DNA of 64,000 nucleotides from JBLNDG01 sp050261415 (lineage in GTDB: Bacteria; Bacillota; Clostridia; Lutisporales; Lutisporaceae): positions 9,320 to 73,319 of the forward strand of contig JBLNDG010000225.1 of assembly GCA_050261415.1 (NCBI GenBank), written 5' to 3'. A model generated the notes under the pieces. The model worked only from the letters and a program-made list of their open reading frames with translations, was not told where the DNA came from and did no database searches. The position numbers and the translations under genes are program-made. This document shows, piece by piece, positions 25,917-34,497 of this stretch (positions are counted from its first letter, which is position 1; each line of letters opens with the position of its first letter).

Positions 25917-27596
25917 CTATACTAACTTATATGGATAGGCTGTAGTTCCGCCTTCCAGTATTTTAAGATTTTCAAATCCAAGCTCTTTAAGCTTTAAATA
26001 TGATAAGAATGCTCTCTTTCCTACCTTGCACACAAGTATGATTGTTTCTTTGCTTCTGTCTATTTCATTGACCCTTGCTTCCAGTTCATTCATCGGAATA
26101 CTTACTGCTCCCGGTATTGCCGATATGAAAAACTCTGCTTCTTCTCTGACATCGACTATGTTTATGCTACTATCTTCCAGCCTCTTTTCAAGTTCAGCAG
26201 ATTTGATTGTTTCTACCCTGCCGTTCAATTTGTTGAGTATTACGCTTGCCGACAGTATTGTTGAACTCATGGCCATGGAGAACGGAGGTGCATATGCAAG
26301 ATCCAGCTTTGCCAGATCTTCAGCCTTTGCTCCGAGTGTTATTGCCGTTGCAATGGTATCTATAGGCTTATCAACGACACCCTCTCCAATAATCTGCGCC
26401 CCTAATAGCTTGTGACTCTTTTTCTCCACAACAAGCTTTGTTATTATCTGCTTGTTTCCAGGGAAATAATGAGCCTTGTCATTAGCCGGTACTAGAATGG
26501 TTTCTATTTCATAGCCTTCTCTCAAGGCATCCCTTTCTGATAGGCCCGTCTTTGCAGCATTTACATCAAAGAGCCTTACAATTGTCGTACCCAGAACTCC
26601 TTCCAGGCTTTCCTTCTCAGAATGTGAGGCATCAGCCAGTGCGGCATTATGCCCTGCTATTCTCCCTGTTTTGTTTGCAGTTGAGCCCATAGGATACCAT
26701 ACGGGCTTTCCTGTTATAAGATTCATATTCTCGGCACAGTCTCCTGCTGCAAATATATCTTTAACGCTTGTTTCCATATATTTATTAACCTTGATAGCCT
26801 TTGTAGGCCCCAACTCAATCCCGGCTTCAACTGCTACGGCCGTATTTGGCCTTACGCCTATTGAAAGTATTACTATATCCGCATCTATGTCGCCGACTGT
26901 TGTCTTTACGGCTTTTACAGTACCATCATTACCCTCAAAACCTGTAACCTTTTCTCCGGTAATAATATTGACGCCCTTTTCAATCATGTGTTTCTGAGCA
27001 TATAATGCTATTTCCTCGTCAAAGGGCGGCAATATGTGGGGTACAAGCTCAACTATTGTAACATCCACCCCTCTGTGCCTGAGGTTCTCTGCAACCTCCA
27101 GCCCGATAAAGCCTCCTCCTACAACAACAGCCTTTTTTACTCTGCCTTCATCTACAAGCTCCCTGATTGTAAAAGCATCGGAAACGCTTCTTAGAGTAAA
27201 AATATTCTTAAGTTGAATATTATCCAATGGTGGTACAAGAGGTGAAGCACCTGTTGCAATAATTAGCCTGTCATAAGGGAACTCCTTCTCCAGTCCGCTC
27301 TTAATATCCAAAACCGTAACTGTTTTGGAAGCAGTATTTATTTTCTTTACCTCATGCTCAGCAAAAATATCTATTCCCTGTTCTTCTTTAAAAGCCTGGG
27401 GAGTTCTGACAAGCAACTCCTGCTTTTCCTTGATTATACCGCCTATATAATACGGTAACCCACAGCCTGCATAAGAAATGTACCTTTCCTTTGTGAAAAC
27501 CTTGACATCCATGGACGGATTGTCCCTCTTGGCTTTTGATGCAGCCTTTGTGCCAGCTGCAACAGCACCGATCACTATTAATTTTTCTGCTTTCAT
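25917..27596 (-). CDS. CoA-disulfide reductase with C-terminal rhodanese domain
   Basis: FAD-dependent reductase of 559 residues fused to a rhodanese. The N-terminal part has VIGAVAAGTKAAS and the single active-site cysteine in SYAGCGLPYYIGG at about residue 43. AVVVGGGFIGLEVAENL binds NAD(P)H and IFAAGDCAE binds FAD. The rhodanese domain (about 455-559) ends with ILVCKVGKRAFLSYLKL, giving an active-site cysteine. Such fusions reduce CoA polysulfides or persulfides. The gene leads the tusA-dsrE pair and follows the arsR gene by 23 bp. Confidence 0.92.
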   Translation of the reverse strand: MKAEKLIVIGAVAAGTKAASKAKRDNPSMDVKVFTKERYISYAGCGLPYYIGGIIKEKQELLVRTPQAFKEEQGIDIFAEHEVKKINTASKTVTVLDIKSGLEKEFPYDRLIIATGASPLVPPLDNIQLKNIFTLRSVSDAFTIRELVDEGRVKKAVVVGGGFIGLEVAENLRHRGVDVTIVELVPHILPPFDEEIALYAQKHMIEKGVNIITGEKVTGFEGNDGTVKAVKTTVGDIDADIVILSIGVRPNTAVAVEAGIELGPTKAIKVNKYMETSVKDIFAAGDCAENMNLITGKPVWYPMGSTANKTGRIAGHNAALADASHSEKESLEGVLGTTIVRLFDVNAAKTGLSERDALREGYEIETILVPANDKAHYFPGNKQIITKLVVEKKSHKLLGAQIIGEGVVDKPIDTIATAITLGAKAEDLAKLDLAYAPPFSMAMSSTILSASVILNKLNGRVETIKSAELEKRLEDSSINIVDVREEAEFFISAIPGAVSIPMNELEARVNEIDRSKETIILVCKVGKRAFLSYLKLKELGFENLKILEGGTTAYPYKLV

Positions 27597-27619
27597 AATT
27601 GACCCCCTGATTGATGAAT

Positions 27620-27898
27620 TTAAATTTTATCAAATAGAGCTTTTATTATTTTCCTTGCATCCTCGTTTACAACGCTGTAAGTGATTTCAAGCCCATTCCT
27701 CGAGCCTTTTATTATTCCTTTTGTCCTGAGGATTCCAAGATGCTGCGATACTGTAGATTGTGGCAGCTTGAGGCATTCCTGCATATGTGACACATTGCAT
27801 TCCTTATCCAGAAGTCCTTTTATAATGCATAACCTTACAGGGTGTGCCAACGCCTTAAGAAGCTCTGCACTGTCTTCATACTTGTTTATGTCTTCCAT
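27620..27898 (-). CDS. ArsR-family transcriptional regulator, likely sulfur/redox responsive
   Basis: Winged-helix repressor of 92 residues. LLKALAHPVRLCIIKGLLD and SQHLGILRTKGIIKGSRNG are the ArsR pattern, with the recognition helix QSTVSQHLGIL. Cysteines at VRLCIIK, DKECNV and MQECLK could form a thiol sensor, as in BigR/SqrR-type persulfide regulators. No metal-binding ELCVCD motif is present. It is the first gene of the sulfane-sulfur operon with a perfect palindrome 26 bp upstream, consistent with autoregulation. Confidence 0.85.
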   Translation of the reverse strand: MEDINKYEDSAELLKALAHPVRLCIIKGLLDKECNVSHMQECLKLPQSTVSQHLGILRTKGIIKGSRNGLEITYSVVNEDARKIIKALFDKI

Positions 27899-27924
27899 AT
27901 CATCACTCCATAATCCTAATTGCT

Positions 27925-27944
27925 ATATCTTAATATTAAGATAT
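27925..27944. promoter_or_regulatory. Perfect 20 bp palindrome, candidate ArsR-type operator
   Basis: ATATCTTAATATTAAGATAT is an exact palindrome 26 bp upstream of the arsR start. AT-rich imperfect or perfect palindromes of this kind are the usual ArsR-family sites. Binding by the adjacent regulator is inferred. Confidence 0.8.
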
Positions 27945-27995
27945 TGTGATATAGTTGTCAATATGTTATTTTAGCTTTATTATTCCAAAAAAAAG

Positions 27996-28027
27996 AAAAT
28001 CAACGGCTTGATTGACCGTCGATTTTT
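27996..28027 (-). terminator. Terminator of the TSUP gene
   Basis: Arms AAATCAACGG and CCGTCGATTT (one G-U pair in the minus-strand RNA) followed by a T-run on the minus strand. It directly follows the TSUP stop and separates it from the arsR operon. Confidence 0.8.
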
Positions 28028-28801
28028 TTACCCCGTTATTGTACTGTATAGCAGCTTGACTGTGAGAGCCAGGGCTATTGCCACGAATATCGGTTTAATT
28101 ATTTTTGCACCGTTTTTTATGGCTATATTGCTTCCTATCCTGGCACCTGCCATCATTGAAAGTCCCATTGGTATACCGATATATAAAAGTATTTTGCCGT
28201 TAATTGCAAACATCACAAGAGATGTAATGTTGCTTACGAAATTTAGTACTTTGCTGTTTCCCGAAGCGATTGTAAAATCAAAGCCGAACACACTGATAAA
28301 AAGGAATATGAGGAAAGAGCCTGTCCCCGGTCCGAAGAACCCATCATAGAACCCAAGAGAAAATGCAATTATGCAGCCATATATTATGTTACTTCTTGTA
28401 AGACTTGTGAAATGATCCTCCGTGCCAAAGTCCTTCTTAAGTACTGTATATATTGCAGTTGCTAAAATTAGAAGCACTATGGCAACCTGCAGATATTTCT
28501 GGTTAATATGAAGTACAGTCTGTACGCCGATTGCCGAACCGATAAGAGTGCAGAAAACGGTATACTTCATCAACGGGACATGTACTTTTTTCGATTTTGC
28601 AAAGGTATATGCACTTGTAACAGCTCCAAAGGAACTCGCAAATTTATTTGTTCCAAGAGCAAAATGCGGCGGTATTCCCGCTGCCAGTATAGAAGGAAGT
28701 GTTATTATTCCGCCTCCTCCTGCTATGGAGTCCACGGCAGCGGCAACGAATCCGGCGGCACATAATAGTAAAACAGTAATAAGATTATATTCAAAATGCA
28801 T
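28028..28801 (-). CDS. TSUP-family (TauE/SafE) membrane transporter
   Basis: Eight-helix anion exporter of 257 residues. The N-terminal repeat motif CAAGFVAAAVDSIAGGGGIITLPSIL, with the TSUP glycine run, and its C-terminal counterpart FSLGFYDGFFGPGTGSFLIFLF are clear. TSUP proteins move sulfite, sulfonates or other organo-anions. It lies upstream of the sulfane-sulfur operon but has its own terminator. Its position suggests sulfite or thiosulfate export, which is inference. The 104 bp upstream up to the pyrophosphatase gene shows no coding frame. Confidence 0.85.
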   Translation of the reverse strand: MHFEYNLITVLLLCAAGFVAAAVDSIAGGGGIITLPSILAAGIPPHFALGTNKFASSFGAVTSAYTFAKSKKVHVPLMKYTVFCTLIGSAIGVQTVLHINQKYLQVAIVLLILATAIYTVLKKDFGTEDHFTSLTRSNIIYGCIIAFSLGFYDGFFGPGTGSFLIFLFISVFGFDFTIASGNSKVLNFVSNITSLVMFAINGKILLYIGIPMGLSMMAGARIGSNIAIKNGAKIIKPIFVAIALALTVKLLYSTITG

Positions 28802-28905
28802 TGTTCAAATTCTCCAATCCCGTTTCGAGTTTCGCGTTACGTGATTCGAGAACTTGCTCCGAAGCCATTCTTATAAACTCGTAACCAGCAACCCGTAACA
28901 TTATT

Positions 28906-30546
28906 TTATTGGTTTGCGCTGCTAAGCAGCGGCGGTATTACCTGTTTCTTTCTGGACACTACTCCCGGCAGCATTACTGAATTTTTTTCCACCTTGCCCT
29001 CAAAAGCTCTTGAAATGATTTCAGTATTGTTCCCAACAAAAAGCAATTCAGTTCTTTCCTTTGCAATGTCCGTAAGCATAAATAGAACCATATCCAGCTT
29101 TTTCTCGCTATATACCTTGCGCATATATTCAAGTACTATATCCTTGATCTCCTCAAGCTCACCGCTGTCCATGGAATTAACCTGGCCTACCCCCAGTTCC
29201 AGATTTCCCATTTTGAATTGTTTAAAATCCTGATAAAATAATTCTTCCGGGCTTTTTCCGGTTAAGTCCGATCCTGCCCGGAACATCGTATTGGCAAACC
29301 CGTCCATATCCAGCCCTGCAATCTGGGAAAGATATTTGGCTGTTGCCTTGTCAATGGCAGTACAAGTCGGTGATTTGAAAGCGAGAGTATCTGATAGTAT
29401 TGCCGCACATAAGAGTCCGGCAATATGCTTTTTGATTACTATATTGTTTTCCCGGTACATATTGGCTACAATTGTTGCAGTACAGCCCAACGGCTGGTTT
29501 CTGAAATACACAGGACCGATCGTCTCGATATCCCCGATTCTGTGATGATCGATTATTTCCAGGATTTCTGCCTCATCCAAGCCCTCAACAGCCTGGGACT
29601 TCTCATTATGGTCAACCAGGATGACCTGCTTTCTCTGCGGATTGATAAGAGAAGCCCTTGAAAGCATGCCGATAAAATTATTGCTGTCATCTACTACAGG
29701 GAAGTTTCTGAACCTTTTCTTTATCATTACTTCCCTTATGTCATCAACGTAATCACTTATATTGAAAGTAACCAGTTGTGTGGATTTCATAAAATGGCCT
29801 ATTGGAAGGCTTTGATTTATAAACCTTGCAACCGTATATGTGTCATGCTTGCAAATCACTATTGCACAATTTTGGCTTTCTGCAAGCTTTTTTATTGAAT
29901 TGGCTACAGGCATTCCCCCTGTGACAATTATACACTGGGCACCCATTTCTATAGCGCAAAGCTGGGATTCATAACGGTTTCCGACAATTACAATGTCTTT
30001 AGGATGAATATAGCTTTCCATCACTTCAGGATTCATAGCACCTATCAGAACCTGCCCGCTATACACCGAATCCTCTATGTTGCCGACAATAATTTCACCC
30101 TCCAGCACCTCTATTATATTCCGGTACGGAGTTCTTGCAGCAGATAGTATGCTGTTGTCATATATGTCCATATAGGACTGTGCAATATCATCTACGGTTA
30201 TGATACCGTCAAGTGTGCTGCCGTTCTTGGAAATAGGCAGGGTTGTTATCCCGAAGTCCTTCATCGTTTCCCATGCCCTCTTAAGAGAAATTGCCGGATT
30301 TACAACAGATACACTTCTAATATTTATATCCTTTACCTGGGTCCTTACATCATTTATAAGCTGCGGCTCTTCCACCTTGAAATAATTGAGCACAAACATT
30401 GTTTCGCTGTTTATTTCACCTATTCTTTTAGGCACACATAAGCTGTCGTCTGATATTTCATTTTTCAAGGCTGCATAGGCAATGGAAGAGCAAATCGAAT
30501 CAGTATCGGGGTTTTTATGCCCTATGACAAAAACTTCCCTGTTCAT
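28906..30546 (-). CDS. CBS/DRTGG-regulated manganese-dependent inorganic pyrophosphatase
   Basis: Family II (DHH) pyrophosphatase of 546 residues with a regulatory insert. N-terminal FVIGHKNPDTDSICSSIAYA binds Mn. Two CBS repeats flank a DRTGG-like domain at about 65-300. The DHH motif is IIDHHRIGDIET, followed by SDTLAFKSPTCT and a DHHA2 domain. CBS-PPases are controlled by adenine nucleotides. The start ATG overlaps the stop of the upstream gene by four bases, so translation is coupled. Confidence 0.92.
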   Translation of the reverse strand: MNREVFVIGHKNPDTDSICSSIAYAALKNEISDDSLCVPKRIGEINSETMFVLNYFKVEEPQLINDVRTQVKDINIRSVSVVNPAISLKRAWETMKDFGITTLPISKNGSTLDGIITVDDIAQSYMDIYDNSILSAARTPYRNIIEVLEGEIIVGNIEDSVYSGQVLIGAMNPEVMESYIHPKDIVIVGNRYESQLCAIEMGAQCIIVTGGMPVANSIKKLAESQNCAIVICKHDTYTVARFINQSLPIGHFMKSTQLVTFNISDYVDDIREVMIKKRFRNFPVVDDSNNFIGMLSRASLINPQRKQVILVDHNEKSQAVEGLDEAEILEIIDHHRIGDIETIGPVYFRNQPLGCTATIVANMYRENNIVIKKHIAGLLCAAILSDTLAFKSPTCTAIDKATAKYLSQIAGLDMDGFANTMFRAGSDLTGKSPEELFYQDFKQFKMGNLELGVGQVNSMDSGELEEIKDIVLEYMRKVYSEKKLDMVLFMLTDIAKERTELLFVGNNTEIISRAFEGKVEKNSVMLPGVVSRKKQVIPPLLSSANQ

Positions 30547-31283
30547 ACGTCTCCCTCCCTGAGCGTGTCGTTGACTTTTTTACTGCAATACTCTATAAAA
30601 TCATCAAAATCATCCTTTACAATAATCCTGCTCTTCTCAATTATATCGCAGCACTTTGGTACATCTATACCAATTCCATGCTTCGTTTTCATTTGTATAT
30701 CATATTTCTTTGCTAAATTATAACTGTTCAAATCCTCAACTTCAACAAAACCTGCAAATCTTTTGAAGCAGTCATAAATTGAAAGGTTACTTATTCCGAA
30801 GTAACTCTCCAAAGGTGAAGAAAGTTTACCTATTAAAAAGCTATCGTTCAACCCTTCATGCAATACATCGACAAGTCCTTTTTCTAAAGTCGCAATATTC
30901 ACTTCTATACCCATTTCAATAAAATTGTGGGCTTTCCAGAGTCCGAACTCTACCGGAATATTACATGCATCAATTACTTCTTCCTCGATTTCCTGCGCTT
31001 TCTGGAAACAATAACCCTTGTAGCCTTGGCCGTACTCTTCATCGGAGTAAAAGTCAAGACCTCTTGGATTGACAGTATGAATAACCGATGCTTTTACAAA
31101 ATCCAGATATTCCATATATTTATCCTCAAAAAACTTATAAAGCCCCCAGCCTCCGCTGTGGGTTTGTTCATGATTTAAACAGCCTGATATTGCGGTATCA
31201 GGAAATATCGATCCCAGAACGGTTAAATTGTTGATATGGCCCAGTATTCCCCTGCTGAACCAAATGTGTGTTATTGGAAACAT
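30543..31283 (-). CDS. Conserved hypothetical protein, His-rich, possible metal-dependent hydrolase
   Basis: Protein of 246 residues that I cannot name. It has no signal peptide. The N-terminal part is rich in His and Asp (FPITHIWFSRGILGHINN, GSIFPDTAISGCLNHEQTHSGG, ASVIHTVNPRG, KAHNFIEMG), a spacing reminiscent of all-helical zinc phospholipase C/S1-P1 nuclease folds. That is inference. It is coupled by a four-base overlap to the pyrophosphatase gene, so the two are co-expressed. Confidence 0.7.
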   Translation of the reverse strand: MFPITHIWFSRGILGHINNLTVLGSIFPDTAISGCLNHEQTHSGGWGLYKFFEDKYMEYLDFVKASVIHTVNPRGLDFYSDEEYGQGYKGYCFQKAQEIEEEVIDACNIPVEFGLWKAHNFIEMGIEVNIATLEKGLVDVLHEGLNDSFLIGKLSSPLESYFGISNLSIYDCFKRFAGFVEVEDLNSYNLAKKYDIQMKTKHGIGIDVPKCCDIIEKSRIIVKDDFDDFIEYCSKKVNDTLREGDV

Positions 31284-31383
31284 ATCTTCACATCCGCTTA
31301 TAAGTTGATAAGTGCATATGTAAATCTTAATTATCAGTAAAACCTACTAAATATATATTAATATATTATTGTTATTTTATAAA

Positions 31384-31415
31384 GTAAAACATCCAATTTG
31401 CATTGGATGTTTTAC
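31384..31415 (-). terminator. Terminator after the P-type ATPase gene
   Basis: Stem GTAAAACATCCAAT / ATTGGATGTTTTAC with a 4-base loop, followed by T-rich sequence on the minus strand. Confidence 0.85.
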
Positions 31416-31434
31416 CCATTATGCTCTAACAAGC

Positions 31435-34146
31435 TTAAGATTCTTTGCTTAACTTATTGGCAATCATCTTGTAAATTTCTCCTACGGCCAAAGGAACGAG
31501 ACATAGCAGAATTATTGTCATCCAATCCTTGAGATTAAGTGAATAAGTTTTAAATATCGGCTGCAGGAACGGTATATACAGTACTGCCATCATAAGCACA
31601 AAGGATACCGTAGACGCCCATACCAATACCCTATTGCTGAATACACCCATTTTAATAAGGGGATATCGTTCAGACCTGCAGGTAAATGCCATAAGCAGTT
31701 CAACTACTGTAATTGTTGTAAATGCTACTGTTCTTGCAATAGTCAAATCATGATTATAGGTACTCAGTGCCCATTCAAAAGCTATTAAAACTGACGCTGT
31801 CTGTGCTAAGCTAAGTACAATAATGCCTGTTAATAACCTTTTGTTCAAAATAGGTTCCTTTGCATCCCTAGGTTTTCTTTTCATAATGTCCGGTTCGCCT
31901 TTTTCTGTTCCCAGTGCCAAAGCCGGGAAGCTGTCTGATACAAGGTTAAGCCATAGAAGCTGTATAGGAATAAGCGGTATCGGCATATTTGCCAGGATGC
32001 TTATAAATATTACCAATATCTCTGCTATATTGCAGGACAGCAGGAAGAAAACAAACTTCCTGATATTGCTGTAAATTATCCTGCCTTCTTCAACCGCTGA
32101 TACTATTGTGGCAAAATTGTCATCCATAAGTATAATATCGGCAGTTCCCTTTGCAACGTCAGTACCTGTTATCCCCATTGAAACGCCAATATCAGCTTTT
32201 TTGAGCGCCATGGCATCGTTTACACCATCTCCTGTCATAGCAGCTATATGGCCTTTCTTCTTTAGGGTTTCCACTATCCTTACCTTGTGCTCCGGCGATA
32301 CCCTTGCATATACGCTTATATTTTCAACCCTGTTCAAGAGTTCCTCATCGGATATCTTATCCAGATCCGCTCCTGCAAGTACCTCAGAATTTCCTGCCAT
32401 TAATCCCAGGTCTTTGGCAATTGCAACTGCAGTATCCTTGTAGTCGCCTGTAATCATCACAGGTTTTATACCTGCTTCCTTACAGGTTTTAATGGCTTCA
32501 AAAGCCTCAACTCTTGCAGGATCTATCATTCCCATAAGCCCAATGAAAATCAGGTCGTTTTCTATGTTTTCCGAGTTTATGGCTTCGGGCAGCTTATCGT
32601 ATTCCCTGTAAGTAAATGCAAGCACACGCAATGCCTGGTTTGCAAAGCTGCTGTTAATCTTCATTATCTGCTGTCTGAGGTCCTCGGTAAGGTTCTGGAC
32701 ATTCCCGTTCAAACTTATCTTTGTACATCTTGAGAGAATTATATCCGGAGCACCCTTTGTAAAAGAAACAATTTTATTTTTGATAAAGTCCTTATGAAAG
32801 GTTGTCATCATTTTTCTTGCAGAATCAAAGGGAATCTCCGCGATCCTGTTATAATTCTCATTCATCTGTATCTTTTCCAGACCTGCCTTAGCACCTGCAA
32901 CAACAAGGGCCCCCTCGGTCGGGTCCCCTACTATTCCCCACAAGTCTTCGCCCTCTTCTTTTTGTTCAAGTGTTGAATCATTACACAACACCCCTGTTGA
33001 TAAAAGCAGCTTAAGCCCCGCGTCATCCATGGGATTGATTTTTGCATCATTTACCGAGAATTCGCCAACTGGTGCATAACCCTTTCCGGTTATCTTATAC
33101 TCAGTGCCCCCAGCATAAGCGCTAACAACTGTCATTTCATTCTGTGTCAGTGTTCCAGTCTTATCAGAGCATATAACCGTTACACAGCCCAAGGTCTCAA
33201 CAGCCAATAGCTTTCTTACTATTGCGTTTCTTTGAACCATTCTTTTCATTCCCAATGCCAGCACTATAGTTACGACGGCAGGCAACCCCTCAGGTATTGC
33301 CGCCACAGCAAGGCTGACAGCTGTCATGAACATTTCAAGTATATGTCCATTGCGGAAATACCCTATGCCGAATACCAGCACGCAAATTGCAAGACAGCTG
33401 ATACCGAGCCATTTGCCAAGCTCGTTAAGCTTCAACTGCAGTGGGGTCGTTTCATCTTCGAAAGATTGTATTACTTCAGCGATTTTACCAATTTGAGTAT
33501 TGACTCCGGTATTTACAACAATACCTTTTCCTCTCCCATATGTTACTATTGTACTCATATATGCCATATTAACCCTGTCTCCAAGTGGTGCTTCAACATC
33601 GAAGGCTTTGCTTGCATCCTTGTCAACAGGAACCGATTCACCGGTAAGCGATGCTTCTTCAACCTTCAGGTTTACACTTTCAAAAAGTCTCAAATCGGCA
33701 GGTATGCTATCCCCTGCTTCTATAAGCACTATATCGCCGGGTACAAGATTTCTTGCGGGTACTATTTCTACATGCCCTTCCCTGTATACTCTGGCATTTG
33801 GTGCCGACATCTTTTGCAGGGCTTCCAGGGCTTTCTCTGCCTTTCCTTCCTGCACAACTCCCAGAACTGCATTCACTACAACTATTGCAATGATCACTAT
33901 TGCGTCTGAGACTTCCCCTACGAGCCCAGATATAATGCTTGCTATTATCAGTATAATTACAAGAAAGTCCTTAAGCTGTTTGATAACTTTAACAAGCAGG
34001 GTTTCCTTCTCTTTCTCCTTGAGTTCGTTGTAGCCGTATTTTTCTACTCTTTTCTTGGCCTCTTCCTTTGTCAGCCCTTTTTTCACATCAACGGAAAGCT
34101 CGGCTGCAACTGCTTCGGTGCCCTTATTATACCAATCCAGATTCAT
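31435..34146 (-). CDS. P2-type cation ATPase under Mn2+ riboswitch control
   Basis: Ten-helix P-type ATPase of 903 residues, SERCA/PMCA-like. It has the cation-ATPase N domain, EEASLTGESVPVDK, the helix-4 motif VAAIPEGLPAVVTIVLALG, phosphorylation site CSDKTGTLTQNEM, and MTGDGVNDAMALKKADIG. Homologues are annotated as Ca2+ pumps. The leader has a yybP-ykoY (Mn2+) riboswitch, so Mn2+ export is as likely as Ca2+ export. The ATG at 34146 follows GGAGG; a TTG six codons earlier overlaps that site. Confidence 0.9.
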   Translation of the reverse strand: MNLDWYNKGTEAVAAELSVDVKKGLTKEEAKKRVEKYGYNELKEKEKETLLVKVIKQLKDFLVIILIIASIISGLVGEVSDAIVIIAIVVVNAVLGVVQEGKAEKALEALQKMSAPNARVYREGHVEIVPARNLVPGDIVLIEAGDSIPADLRLFESVNLKVEEASLTGESVPVDKDASKAFDVEAPLGDRVNMAYMSTIVTYGRGKGIVVNTGVNTQIGKIAEVIQSFEDETTPLQLKLNELGKWLGISCLAICVLVFGIGYFRNGHILEMFMTAVSLAVAAIPEGLPAVVTIVLALGMKRMVQRNAIVRKLLAVETLGCVTVICSDKTGTLTQNEMTVVSAYAGGTEYKITGKGYAPVGEFSVNDAKINPMDDAGLKLLLSTGVLCNDSTLEQKEEGEDLWGIVGDPTEGALVVAGAKAGLEKIQMNENYNRIAEIPFDSARKMMTTFHKDFIKNKIVSFTKGAPDIILSRCTKISLNGNVQNLTEDLRQQIMKINSSFANQALRVLAFTYREYDKLPEAINSENIENDLIFIGLMGMIDPARVEAFEAIKTCKEAGIKPVMITGDYKDTAVAIAKDLGLMAGNSEVLAGADLDKISDEELLNRVENISVYARVSPEHKVRIVETLKKKGHIAAMTGDGVNDAMALKKADIGVSMGITGTDVAKGTADIILMDDNFATIVSAVEEGRIIYSNIRKFVFFLLSCNIAEILVIFISILANMPIPLIPIQLLWLNLVSDSFPALALGTEKGEPDIMKRKPRDAKEPILNKRLLTGIIVLSLAQTASVLIAFEWALSTYNHDLTIARTVAFTTITVVELLMAFTCRSERYPLIKMGVFSNRVLVWASTVSFVLMMAVLYIPFLQPIFKTYSLNLKDWMTIILLCLVPLAVGEIYKMIANKLSKES

Positions 34147-34266
34147 ATAATCTCCTCCGTTCAATTAAAATACACTGTTAAAACCAACTTTATTATTTAC
34201 TTTACATATCATCCTCCATATACTTACCATTTAGAACAAAAATATTACCTGCCTTGACTAAACTAA

Positions 34267-34313
34267 AAAAGACCTTTAACACAATAGAGTTACATTCCAT
34301 TGTGTTAAAGGTC
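34267..34313 (-). terminator. Expression-platform terminator of the Mn2+ riboswitch
   Basis: Strong stem (AAAGACCTTTAACACAATR and complement) with a loop of about 11 bases and a T-run on the minus strand, before the ATPase gene. One arm uses the conserved riboswitch sequence CAAGACCTTT, so aptamer folding and termination are mutually exclusive. Confidence 0.85.
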
Positions 34314-34409
34314 TTGCTTGACTTTAATCATACCAAGTCACAATAAAGCCAGGCCGTAAGGCTGTGATGTTGACTTTATCGACTCCTGCGAGCAGCTACT
34401 CCCCTTCAA
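34310..34409 (-). promoter_or_regulatory. yybP-ykoY family (Mn2+) riboswitch
   Basis: On the minus strand the leader reads GAAGGGGAGTAGCTGCTCGC, then GTCAACATCACAGCC, and closes with GCAAGACCTTTAAC. The GGGGAGTAG start, the internal loop blocks and the 3' CAAGACC are the family's conserved elements. Manganese sensing is established for this class. In this family binding usually turns expression on, here by preventing the terminator at 34267-34313. The rest of the 330 bp leader shows no gene. Confidence 0.88.
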
Positions 34410-34497
34410 CATTTGTATGTTGACGTTTATTACTATAAATTTATCTTATAAAGATTATATATTTGAGTTATATAATTGTCAATACACTACCGTAAGT

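Noticed and set aside
33232..33909. 225-codon open frame antisense to the P-type ATPase
   Set aside because: Cys/His-rich only because it reads ATPase codons backwards; no ribosome site.
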